A stretch of 64,000 bases of DNA from positions 133,579 to 197,578 of the forward strand of contig CAKSBI010000001.1 in NCBI GenBank assembly GCA_934437985.1, in the 5' to 3' direction. The DNA is from an uncultured Lachnospiraceae bacterium (GTDB taxonomy: Bacteria > Bacillota > Clostridia > Lachnospirales > Lachnospiraceae). The first letter of the stretch is position 1. Each line of letters starts with the position of its first letter. The translations under genes and the position numbers were made by a program. The notes under the pieces are model-generated. The model was not told the origin of the DNA. It was given only the letters and a program-made list of their open reading frames with translations, and made no database searches. Below, piece after piece: positions 52,659-61,781 of this stretch.

Positions 52659-53498
52659 TTATTCTTTTCCTATCTCAATCGACCCGGCAGACAGCTTGAC
52701 AATATCCTCTATTTCGTCAACTGATATATGTGTATATTGTGACAATTCATTCAAAGTGGCAATTCTTCCATATTCCTTTGCCAGAGTCTTTACAGCCTCA
52801 TTTACAAGCCCTGCCTTGGCAGCTGCTGCGTATAAAGCTGTCTCACGTTCATTACTGTCATCTATACAATTAATTATGCCTGCACGTATTCTGTCACGTA
52901 TATATTCCCCACAGATATCACGCGCATTCCTTTCAATCTCCTGTTCTATATACTCACCCATAAGCAGCTCTTCAATAGCCGCCACAAGTGCCATATTACC
53001 TTCTTCAATAAGCTCATCCGAAGATACACCCCTGCCCGTATATTTTGAAGCAATGTTCATAACAGTAGATAAATGACTTTCAATAACCATATGCTTGTCC
53101 TTAACAACTGCACTTCCATCAAGCAGACGTATACATGCTGCTTCTAAAATCTCATCTTCAGCAACAGACAACTGCCTGACACTCCTTCTATAATGCTTAA
53201 GCCTCGCCGAGGATGGTGTGCCTGAATCTGACTGCTTATCATCCACCTCATTCTGCTTTGTAAGATTATGCCCTGTAAGCCTCTCTTCTGCCTGTCCGGA
53301 TGATATACTGTCAACATATCCCCTTACAGTTATCCCACCCTTACATATATAATCATATACATATTCAAGCTGTGCCCCTGACAGCTCCATATCGCTAAAA
53401 TATGCGTCTATCTCTGCTGTACTTATACTGTTATCATTAGTCCTTGCAATATCTACAATCTCACCTAACAATTCAACAAACTTTCTCTGGTCATTCAT
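52659..53498 (-). CDS. Sigma70-like protein lacking promoter-recognition regions
   Basis: 279 residues; AAGGAG before the ATG. It follows primary sigma factor layout: region 1.1-like (4-58, KFVELLGEIVDIARTND...AYFSD...YVYDYICKGGITV), low-complexity linker, region 1.2-like (100-132, ARLKHYRRSVRQLSVAEDEI), regions 2.1-2.2 (136-176, HLSTVMNIASKYTGRGVSSDELIEEGNMAL spread), then region 3-like (232-275, LAKEYGRIATLNELSQYTHISVDEIEDIV). Regions 2.3-2.4 with their aromatic DNA-melting patch are replaced by an unrelated acidic helix, and region 4 is absent. It could bind core RNA polymerase without recognising promoters. Function unknown. Confidence 0.8.
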   Translation of the reverse strand: MNDQRKFVELLGEIVDIARTNDNSISTAEIDAYFSDMELSGAQLEYVYDYICKGGITVRGYVDSISSGQAEERLTGHNLTKQNEVDDKQSDSGTPSSARLKHYRRSVRQLSVAEDEILEAACIRLLDGSAVVKDKHMVIESHLSTVMNIASKYTGRGVSSDELIEEGNMALVAAIEELLMGEYIEQEIERNARDICGEYIRDRIRAGIINCIDDSNERETALYAAAAKAGLVNEAVKTLAKEYGRIATLNELSQYTHISVDEIEDIVKLSAGSIEIGKE

Positions 53499-53533
53499 AC
53501 AGACATCTCCTTACACATAAAATTCTTACACAT

Positions 53534-53570
53534 AAAACCGTCCACGAAACAGTTATCTATTCCGTGGACG
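53534..53570 (-). terminator. Terminator of ilvNC
   Basis: 8-bp stem CGTCCACG (53539-53546) / CGTGGACG (53563-53570), 16-nt loop; GTTTTAT on the minus strand. Confidence 0.75.
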
Positions 53571-53612
53571 ATCAGATTATCCTTACATTATTGCTTACTA
53601 TCGGATTATAAA

Positions 53613-54641
<1,029 letters not shown>

Positions 54642-54664
54642 CTAATAACATAAAATTAATATAT

Positions 54665-55174
54665 TTAGTCGTCTAGGGAATTAAAACCTCTTGTAAGTCC
54701 TGTAATACCGGTACGAACAAGTTCGTTAATCTCGAAGCCGTCTAACAGCTTAATAAATGCGTCTACCTTACTTGTAGTTCCTGTAAGCTCCATCATCATA
54801 AATTCTTCTGAAACATCAACAACCTTTGCCCTGAATATATTGGCAACCGTGTTAATCTCTGTCCTCTGGGCACGGTTAGCTGAAACTTTAACAAGTACAA
54901 GCTCCCTGCATACTGATGAATCAGGAAGCAGCTCAACTATCTCCTTAACATCTTCAAGCTTGGATAACTGCTTGGTTATCTGCTCAAGAATTGCTTCATC
55001 ACCGGTAACGGCAACAGTCATTCTTGATACCTGTGAATCCTCAGTCTCACCAACTGTAAGGCTGTCGATATTGTAGCCTCTTCTACTGAATAATCCGGCT
55101 ACACGGCTGAGTACACCCGATGTATTATCAACCAATATGGATAAAACCATTCTTTTTTTACCATTTTTTAACAT
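54665..55174 (-). CDS. ilvN: Acetolactate synthase regulatory subunit
   Basis: 169 residues from the ATG at 55174 (GGGAGG upstream). ACT domain: RMVLSILVDNTSGVLSRVAGLFSRRGYNIDSL, then the C-domain with FRAKVVDVS. Binds valine to tune acetolactate synthase. No large-subunit ilvB adjoins, so it is encoded elsewhere; ilvN-ilvC without ilvB is a common arrangement in Clostridia. Confidence 0.94.
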   Translation of the reverse strand: MLKNGKKRMVLSILVDNTSGVLSRVAGLFSRRGYNIDSLTVGETEDSQVSRMTVAVTGDEAILEQITKQLSKLEDVKEIVELLPDSSVCRELVLVKVSANRAQRTEINTVANIFRAKVVDVSEEFMMMELTGTTSKVDAFIKLLDGFEINELVRTGITGLTRGFNSLDD

Positions 55175-55220
55175 ATATAATACTGACCTCCCATTCATTA
55201 CTATATTTCAAGTCGACTAC

Positions 55221-55249
55221 ATTGTAGCAATCCATGTTTTTTTTGTCAA
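55221..55249 (-). promoter_or_regulatory. Promoter of ilvNC
   Basis: Minus strand: TTGACA (55244-55249), 17-nt spacer, TACAAT (55221-55226). It begins 10 nt past the stop of the upstream kinase gene, and no T-box was seen in the short leader. Confidence 0.8.
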
Positions 55250-55258
55250 CTACCGCAG

Positions 55259-58069
55259 TCAACTCTTAATCAAATATTTGCTCATCACGACCTTAAGGCG
55301 CTCCATGTCAATAGGCTTTGATATAAAATCCGTAAATCCCGCATCAATATAAAATTCTTTCATTCCTGCAATGGCATTAGCCGTCATTATTACAACAGGG
55401 ACGTTACGGTTAATATTACCCGGCTCATCATTAAGCTTGTATAATGTCTCAAGACCATCAAGCTCAGGCATAAGATAATCCATGAAGATTATATCATACT
55501 GCTGTTCGCATGCCTTTTTTATACATGACATCCCTGACATAACGGTATCAACCACACAGCCAAGATTCTTAAGCATCTTTGACGCAACCATAAGGTTAAT
55601 CTTATTATCATCGACTACAAGCACCCTTGAGCCGTCATAGCTTGTTGTATCATTAATTATCTTCTCAAGTGCCACATCATCCTGTTCATTTATATTAACC
55701 CTGCTTTCAGGATCAATGATCTTCTGCGGTATTCTGACAAAGAATGTTGAACCCCTGCCATATACACTCTGTACAGATATCATGCCGCCCATCATATCAA
55801 GCAGTCTGCTCGTAATCGTCATTCCAAGCCCGGTTCCCTCTATAGAACGGTTCTGGGTCATATCCAGTCTTTCAAACGATTCAAACAGACTTTCCATATT
55901 CTTTTCCTTTATACCAATTCCGGTATCAGTAACCGCAGCTATAAGCTCCATGTTATCATCACCCAGCAGCTTATAACTCATATCAAGTGTAACCTTGCCC
56001 TTTTCCGTATACTTGACTGCATTGGTAAGGATATTGGTAACTATCTGCTTGATTCTGATATCGTCCCCATACAATCTGTCCGGAATATCAGGATTGATCT
56101 TAAGCTCAAATGCCAGGCCCTTAGCCTCTGTCCTCACTCTCGTCATCGATATAAGATTGGCAATAACCTTTGACAGAGAGTATTCCACTTCTATAATATC
56201 CATCTTCCCGGATTCAATCTTAGAAAAATCAAGTATATCATTAATAAGTGCCAGCAGAACCTTGCCTGAAGACAGCACAACCGAAGCACTCTTTCTTGTC
56301 TCTTCTTCACCTGTCTCCCTGATTATCATCTCATTCATGCCGATAATTCCATTAAGCGGCGTCCTGATCTCATGCGACATATTGGCAAGAAATGTACTTT
56401 TTGCCGCATTAGACCTCGTTGCTTCTTCAACCGCCTCACTAAGAAGCTTCATGCTGGCAAGCTCCTTCTGCTTATTAACATCATTATCCTTGATGATAAT
56501 AAATATCTCCCTCTTATCATCAACAATTGTAAAATGGAATGTTATAATATACCACTTTCCATCAATATTACGAAGCTCTATTGAATTTTCATTGTTCTCT
56601 TCATTATACTTCCTGAACTTATCCAGGTCAAAGGCTTCAGATATAATATCAGTATCCTCAGGATGACACCCCGACTGTAAGTGTGCGACTATATCATCAA
56701 ATGTGTCAATACGCTTTCTCTCAAACAGGATACCAGAACTCTCAAGTAAGTAAAACTTATTATCGTCAAGATTCACTTCATAGATATAATCAAAATACTC
56801 CTTAAACATAAGACCGACAACACTGCTCAGATGCCTGCTTCTTCTGTCATTAATCACTCTTTCGGTAATATCCTGCTGCATAATTACAACTCTGTTTGAA
56901 TTGATTACCATTATAGTAATGCCCATCCAGACTGACTTGCCCTTATATGGATATTTCACTTCAAAATATTCCTTTTCGCGCCCCGACCCACACAATTCCT
57001 TCAATCGGTCTAATGACAGAGCCTGCATGTACTTTCTTTTGCCCCCGGCATCAACCAAAGCTGCCGCAACTCTTTCAACGCCGTTTTTATAATCATCTAC
57101 ACCAAACCATCTGATCATGGAATTATCAGGGTGCTTAATGGTTTCGAGGGTTGCTTCTTCAACATCGACCAGATATACAGCCTGATATGCATCTGTAAGC
57201 GCTACAAGAATATCGGCATATTCCTCTCTTCTGACCCAGTCAAATACACGCTTCATCCAGTTTTCTTCATCAAGTGCTACTACAAGACTAAGTGCATGGC
57301 GGTCCTCATTGCCTTCTGTCCTGATAGACTTGACAATCATAATGCAGTTACACCATTCACCAAACTCGTCCTTCATCCTGAATACAAACTTGAATTCCTC
57401 ATCAGTTCCTTCAATCTTCTTAAATCTGCTTACTATTCTGGAATAATCATGAACATTAATATGATCAAATAATGCATCAGAAGCCGGCTTAACCAGTTCC
57501 CCGGACTGCACAATACCTTTGATATAATCAAATCTCTCTGCACAGTTAAGTATCTTTATCGTTTTATCAATATAATTATAATCAAAAAGAATATTACAGA
57601 ACTGATTAAGGTTACTTCCTCCCGGTAAAATATCACTAAGCCTCTGTTCCATTCCGGGAACGGAATATGTAACCATGCCAAGAATACCTTTCACTTCATT
57701 ATTCTCATCCATACAGGGTATCTTACATATATCCATATATTTGACGCTGCCGTTATCAAGACGCGGATTGATATAATGAGTCTCCATTCCGGATTCTATT
57801 ATCTTCCTGTCAGCATCAACATGTTCTTTTGCATATATTCTTGCTTCCGCAAAATCAAAATCTGTCTTGCCTATCATATAATCAATATTAGTATGATTAT
57901 TCACAGCTGATGACCTGCTTACAACCCTATATATAGAATTGGTATCCTTAAGAAAAACATTGACCGGAATATTATTAAGTAAAAGCTCATACTCCCTGAT
58001 CCGCTTCTTAAGCTCAGCATTCTCCTTCTGCAAAATGCTTACCTGCCTATCAATACTGTTATGATCCAT
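55259..58069 (-). CDS. PAS-containing hybrid histidine kinase
   Basis: 936 residues from the ATG at 58069 (GGGAG upstream); longer frame to 58093 unneeded. No membrane helix, so cytoplasmic. A leading coiled coil (QVSILQKENAELKKRIREYELLL), PAS (about 37-140, NNIPVNVFLKDTN), further PAS-like regions to about 540, HisKA FLANMSHEIRTPLNGIIGMNE, ATPase G boxes (GTGLGMTITSRLLDMMGG), and a C-terminal receiver (VLVVDDNKINLMV...IIFMDYLMPELDG). Likely senses an internal signal and feeds a phosphorelay via HPt. Confidence 0.9.
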   Translation of the reverse strand: MDHNSIDRQVSILQKENAELKKRIREYELLLNNIPVNVFLKDTNSIYRVVSRSSAVNNHTNIDYMIGKTDFDFAEARIYAKEHVDADRKIIESGMETHYINPRLDNGSVKYMDICKIPCMDENNEVKGILGMVTYSVPGMEQRLSDILPGGSNLNQFCNILFDYNYIDKTIKILNCAERFDYIKGIVQSGELVKPASDALFDHINVHDYSRIVSRFKKIEGTDEEFKFVFRMKDEFGEWCNCIMIVKSIRTEGNEDRHALSLVVALDEENWMKRVFDWVRREEYADILVALTDAYQAVYLVDVEEATLETIKHPDNSMIRWFGVDDYKNGVERVAAALVDAGGKRKYMQALSLDRLKELCGSGREKEYFEVKYPYKGKSVWMGITIMVINSNRVVIMQQDITERVINDRRSRHLSSVVGLMFKEYFDYIYEVNLDDNKFYLLESSGILFERKRIDTFDDIVAHLQSGCHPEDTDIISEAFDLDKFRKYNEENNENSIELRNIDGKWYIITFHFTIVDDKREIFIIIKDNDVNKQKELASMKLLSEAVEEATRSNAAKSTFLANMSHEIRTPLNGIIGMNEMIIRETGEEETRKSASVVLSSGKVLLALINDILDFSKIESGKMDIIEVEYSLSKVIANLISMTRVRTEAKGLAFELKINPDIPDRLYGDDIRIKQIVTNILTNAVKYTEKGKVTLDMSYKLLGDDNMELIAAVTDTGIGIKEKNMESLFESFERLDMTQNRSIEGTGLGMTITSRLLDMMGGMISVQSVYGRGSTFFVRIPQKIIDPESRVNINEQDDVALEKIINDTTSYDGSRVLVVDDNKINLMVASKMLKNLGCVVDTVMSGMSCIKKACEQQYDIIFMDYLMPELDGLETLYKLNDEPGNINRNVPVVIMTANAIAGMKEFYIDAGFTDFISKPIDMERLKVVMSKYLIKS

Positions 58070-58154
58070 GCCATCAACTCCCACTAGCAACACCCAATAT
58101 TAAAAATCACTAACCGCTATAATATTATCATAAATCAATAAGATAAACAAGCAA

Positions 58155-58204
58155 AAAGCAGAGAACAGGATGGACATTGCATACATCACAACATCCATCC
58201 TGTT
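58155..58204 (-). terminator. Terminator of the xylanase gene
   Basis: 11-bp stem AACAGGATGGA (58164-58174) / TCCATCCTGTT (58194-58204), 19-nt loop; minus strand continues CTCTGCTTTTT. Confidence 0.7.
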
Positions 58205-58247
58205 ATATTAATTATTACCCTATATAATATTAAGCTGTACTGCCTTA

Positions 58248-60461
58248 TTACTTAGGAAGTTCTCCTCCAAATGCCTCATAAATTGCATTGAATGATCCCT
58301 TAGCTGTATACACCTCATCAAATAATCCACTGTATGGTGTATAGATGTCATATTCATATGTGTCATCTGTGTAGTTAAGTGTCGGATCATCTATGAATGC
58401 CCAGAGTGACATACTTGTAAATGCACCATTAGTTGTATCATTAATCTCAGCAAGCATTGAGAACATCTTCTTGGCAAACTCCGAATGTGCATCCATATAT
58501 TGGGACGTGTTCGTAAAGTTTCTCATAGCCATCTCTGTAAGCTGAACCTTGACACCTGCCTTATCAAGTGCAATTATCGTATCCTTAACTCCTGATACAA
58601 GGCCATCACCAAGACAGTTATTCTGGTTACCATATCCAAGATATCCCTGCATACCTACTGCATCAACAAGCTTGGTATCCTTATTAAGATACTTAACAAG
58701 GTTAATTACTCTGTTACGCTTGTCATTATATGTCTGGAATACATTGTAATCATTATATACAAGGTCAACACCTGTAATATTATTATCATCGATAGTCTTT
58801 CTTGCTGCCTCAAATGCAATCTTGATATACTCATAGCCAAGTACTTCGTAAAATGGGTTAGCCTTGCCATCCCTTGTTGTTCTTATGTAGTAATGAGCCT
58901 TATCTCCGCCTGAACCATCCTGTTCATCTGTAAGTCCTTCATTAACAACATCCCAGCAGTATATTACACGATTATTCTTATCAGTCTCTTTTGCTTCAAA
59001 GTGCATCATAACCTGATTGATATATGACTCAAGTCTCTTCTTCATAGTCTCTGCATCAACACGGTTAGTTACATTACCATCAGCATCTACTTCATCAGCA
59101 GCATATCCTTCATTGAAGAACCATGAACACATACTCTGATCCCATACAAGGGCATGGCCACGGATCTTAAGGTTATTAGCCTTAGCCCAGTCAAAGATAG
59201 CATCTGCATTAGCATAGTTCATGCCTGCAGGCATTCCATCCTCAGACTTCTGGCATGCATCCTGGTTAAGAAGTGAATATGCCTTAAATTCGTTAGTAGC
59301 TGTAATACTGTCACAATGCTTGGCAACAAGGTTACAGAATTCCTTGTCATTCATGATCTGGTTATATGTTACACATGTACCAAACTTATATCCCTTAGCT
59401 TCTGTAAGTGATGCAAGTGACTTGTAAGCATCAGAAATGACTGCTGACGAATCCTTCTGTCTTGTTGTGTATATTCCACTGGCAGTAGAAGTACATCCAA
59501 CTGTGTTATATGTAAGATTCACAGGATACATAACGTCACTGCCTGTATATCCTACATACATGTCATGGAGACAGTATGTCTGCTTTGACTTATCTACCTT
59601 ATCAGTATAGAAACCAAATGAAATCTTCTCATTATCAATTGCATTGATGGCATCTCCACTTATCTCAACATCGATCTGCTGTCCTGCTGTTCCATTAGTT
59701 GTAAATGTTCCAACCTTAGCCTTATCTCCACGACTTGAAGCAGCGCACTCCCAGTTGTCTACATAGATTCCCATCTCATATGAATCATTGGAATCAATCT
59801 TGAATGAAAGCTTATTAACAGCTGAGGCCTTTGTATTGATCTCCTTTGAGTCAGCCATTACATAGTTAACAAAAAGGTTATCCTTACCACTGTATGACTT
59901 ATTACCATCATAAGATGCATAATATCCTGATACATTATAGTATGGATTCTCAGTAGGAACAGGTGTAGCTGTCGGCTCTACTGTAGGGGTTGGCGTTGCC
60001 GTTGCTGCTGCTTTCGTTGCAGCAGGGGTATTAGCAGCTGCTGTTCCGGGTGTAGCTGTTACAGCCGGAGCATTAGTAGCTTTCACCTTTTTATTAGATA
60101 CAGTTACTGTACATGTAAGCTTTTTGGAAGCCTTCTTACCATTCTTAAGCTTGTATGTAACCTTGGCCGTAATCTTAGCAGTACCCTTCTTCTTACCCTT
60201 AATTGTTGCAGATGTCTTGTTTGACTTGCTTATTGCTGCAACCTTCTTCTTAGAAGTTGCCCATGTAGTCTTACTGATCGACTTAACACCCGACACCTTC
60301 TTAATCTTGACTTTAACTGTCTTACCGATTGCAACAGTCTTCTTAGTTGCACTTAACTTTGGTTTTGCAGCTGCGGCACTTGCATCATTACCGGTTACGG
60401 TTATAGATGATATTGTCATTGCAAGAGCCAGAACAGATGCAAGAAGCTTAGTTCTTCTCAT
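58248..60461 (-). CDS. Secreted GH10 endo-1,4-beta-xylanase
   Basis: 737 residues; AGGAGG before the ATG. Signal peptide about 1-29 (cleavage after ASA). A Lys-rich bacterial Ig-like region (about 32-122), Thr/Pro/Ala linker (130-172), an unassigned beta-sandwich, CBM-like (173-308), then GH10 from about 315: RGHALVW (434-440), acid/base Glu508 in WDVVNEG, nucleophile Glu643 in QLTEMAMR, SLWAFID late. Cleaves xylan chains outside the cell. Basic N-domain may bind wall or acidic xylan. Regulatory repeats lie upstream. Confidence 0.96.
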   Translation of the reverse strand: MRRTKLLASVLALAMTISSITVTGNDASAAAAKPKLSATKKTVAIGKTVKVKIKKVSGVKSISKTTWATSKKKVAAISKSNKTSATIKGKKKGTAKITAKVTYKLKNGKKASKKLTCTVTVSNKKVKATNAPAVTATPGTAAANTPAATKAAATATPTPTVEPTATPVPTENPYYNVSGYYASYDGNKSYSGKDNLFVNYVMADSKEINTKASAVNKLSFKIDSNDSYEMGIYVDNWECAASSRGDKAKVGTFTTNGTAGQQIDVEISGDAINAIDNEKISFGFYTDKVDKSKQTYCLHDMYVGYTGSDVMYPVNLTYNTVGCTSTASGIYTTRQKDSSAVISDAYKSLASLTEAKGYKFGTCVTYNQIMNDKEFCNLVAKHCDSITATNEFKAYSLLNQDACQKSEDGMPAGMNYANADAIFDWAKANNLKIRGHALVWDQSMCSWFFNEGYAADEVDADGNVTNRVDAETMKKRLESYINQVMMHFEAKETDKNNRVIYCWDVVNEGLTDEQDGSGGDKAHYYIRTTRDGKANPFYEVLGYEYIKIAFEAARKTIDDNNITGVDLVYNDYNVFQTYNDKRNRVINLVKYLNKDTKLVDAVGMQGYLGYGNQNNCLGDGLVSGVKDTIIALDKAGVKVQLTEMAMRNFTNTSQYMDAHSEFAKKMFSMLAEINDTTNGAFTSMSLWAFIDDPTLNYTDDTYEYDIYTPYSGLFDEVYTAKGSFNAIYEAFGGELPK

Positions 60462-60553
60462 TGTAACATCCTCCTAATTATAATGTTCATTACCAGATAA
60501 GTATATCACTATACATCAATAATTTAAACATAAAAAACTGATAAAATCCACAA

Positions 60554-60588
60554 TTAATCATAACCAATCATTTTTATGTGCCAATCAT
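60554..60588. repeat. Spaced AATCAT direct repeats ahead of the xylanase
   Basis: CCAATCAT at 60564-60571 and 60581-60588 (17 bp apart) and a partial TTAATCAT at 60554-60561. Spacing near 1.5 helical turns suits two-half-site regulators such as AraC-type proteins. About 95-125 bp before the gene. Confidence 0.35.
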
Positions 60589-60625
60589 TCACGTAATGCA
60601 TACACTGACAATGGTATTTCTGTAT

Positions 60626-60638
60626 TTTACACTGTAAA
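60626..60638. repeat. Short palindrome in xylanase upstream region
   Basis: TTTACA-C-TGTAAA, next to a TTGACA on the minus strand (60640-60645). Rest of 60462-60725 is AT-rich with no gene. Confidence 0.3.
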
Positions 60639-60724
60639 TGTGTCAAAATTGTTATAAAATACATAACTTTGGAAAATTAATAAGCAGAGCATTTTGAATT
60701 ATAGAAAATTGCAAATTTCCGAAA

Positions 60725-60749
60725 TAAAAAAGGAGCTGTAAAAGCTCCT
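60725..60749 (-). terminator. Terminator of tRNA-Gln
   Basis: 7-bp stem AGGAGCT (60731-60737) / AGCTCCT (60743-60749), 5-nt loop; T-run on the minus strand at 60725-60730. Confidence 0.85.
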
Positions 60750-60757
60750 GCAATAAA

Positions 60758-60829
60758 CTGGGCTACTAGGATTCGAACCTAGAAATGCTGGAGTCAGAGT
60801 CCAGTGCCTTACCATTTGGCGATAGCCCA
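60758..60829 (-). tRNA. tRNA-Gln (anticodon CTG)
   Basis: 72 nt on the minus strand. TGGGCTA/TAGCCCA acceptor, anticodon stem CTGGA/TCCAG with loop CTCTGAC (anticodon CTG), T-loop GGTTCGAATCC. CCA not encoded. Confidence 0.96.
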
Positions 60830-60847
60830 TCAATCTCAACAATCGGT

Positions 60848-60876
60848 AGTATATCAAATCTTCACATGGAATGCAA
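60848..60876 (-). promoter_or_regulatory. Promoter of tRNA-Gln
   Basis: Minus strand: TTGCAT (60871-60876), 17-nt spacer, TATACT (60848-60853). Confidence 0.7.
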
Positions 60877-60947
60877 GTACTTTTTTTATTTTTTTAAATA
60901 TTTTTTTATCAATACTTTTTTCCGTTTTTTACCGGTATTCTTTTCTC

Positions 60948-60980
60948 AGAGAAATGTTCATTGTTTATTAACATTTCTCT
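60948..60980. repeat. Perfect 11-bp inverted repeat at the promoter of the unknown membrane protein
   Basis: AGAGAAATGTT (60948-60958), 11-nt centre, AACATTTCTCT (60970-60980). The right arm sits in the spacer of the promoter below, so it looks like an operator. Confidence 0.6.
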
Positions 60981-60988
60981 GCTATCAT
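60961..60988 (+). promoter_or_regulatory. Predicted promoter of the unknown membrane protein
   Basis: TTGTTT (60961-60966), 16-nt spacer, TATCAT (60983-60988). Confidence 0.45.
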
Positions 60989-61028
60989 GGCAACATATGT
61001 ATATAGATAGATATAGGAAGTGATAACA

Positions 61029-61781
61029 ATGTCAATTGATACAAGCAACAAAAAAACCTCGCTTAATGAAGATGCAGCCATATACAATAAAGACCGTGAG
61101 CTGTCAGAAAAAGAATTATGGAGATCAATGAATCCGGAGGAAAAGAAAGTACAGTTCCGCGAATACTACATGATTCCACTTATTGCAGGTATAGCTGTAT
61201 GTTTTATAATAGGTTACCTGGCATATGATGCCATAAGCAATCACCGTGATGTGGTATATATGGCAACAATCCTTAATGATTCCCTTGACGCGGACAGGCT
61301 CGGGGAATTCAATCATAATCTTCTTGAATACCTTGGCTATAATGGAAAAAAAGAAGAGGTGCGTTTTGAAGATAACTATCTGTTATCAGGCGGAACAAGT
61401 TCAGACGTCCTTGCAACAACTGAATCCATCACTTCATATATATATGCAAAAAAACTGGATGCCATGATAGCCGACAGTGCATCATTTGATCATTATGCAA
61501 CTCTCGGATGCTTTGTTGACCTCAAAGAAGCCCTCACACCTGAGCAGTATGAAAAATACTCAGCTTACCTGTATTATCCTGAATTAGAGAAGACAGACAG
61601 CCCTGTTCCTGACACACTCAACAACCGTCCTGATGAAACATATGCCTGTGGCATAATATTATCCGACAGTGAAGTATATAAAAGCCTGAAGCCGGCCCAG
61701 ACCAAGCCGATACTCGGATTCATAATAACCTCCGGTAATCTGGAGGCTTCAATCAAAATACTCGAATACCTTTACCCTTAA
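61029..61781 (+). CDS. Unknown single-pass membrane protein
   Basis: 250 residues from the ATG at 61029 (AGGA upstream; a GTG three codons earlier is possible). About 45 charged cytoplasmic residues (SEKELWRSMNPEEKKVQFREYY), one helix (about 48-67), then an outer domain of about 180 residues. The outer part (VVYMATILNDSLDADRLGEFN, DAMIADSASFDHYATLGCFVDLKEAL) resembles the mixed alpha/beta look of solute-binding proteins, but I cannot name a family. Its stop overlaps that of the facing diguanylate cyclase gene. Confidence 0.7.
   Translation: MSIDTSNKKTSLNEDAAIYNKDRELSEKELWRSMNPEEKKVQFREYYMIPLIAGIAVCFIIGYLAYDAISNHRDVVYMATILNDSLDADRLGEFNHNLLEYLGYNGKKEEVRFEDNYLLSGGTSSDVLATTESITSYIYAKKLDAMIADSASFDHYATLGCFVDLKEALTPEQYEKYSAYLYYPELEKTDSPVPDTLNNRPDETYACGIILSDSEVYKSLKPAQTKPILGFIITSGNLEASIKILEYLYP

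Noticed and set aside
55995..56666. Plus-strand frame of 223 codons inside the large hybrid kinase
   Set aside because: Antisense to the HisKA and HATPase domains, Ser/Leu/Ile-rich, no family likeness.
60880..60932. T-rich tract as a replication or transposition feature
   Set aside because: Simple low-complexity AT stretch upstream of tRNA-Gln with no flanking repeats.
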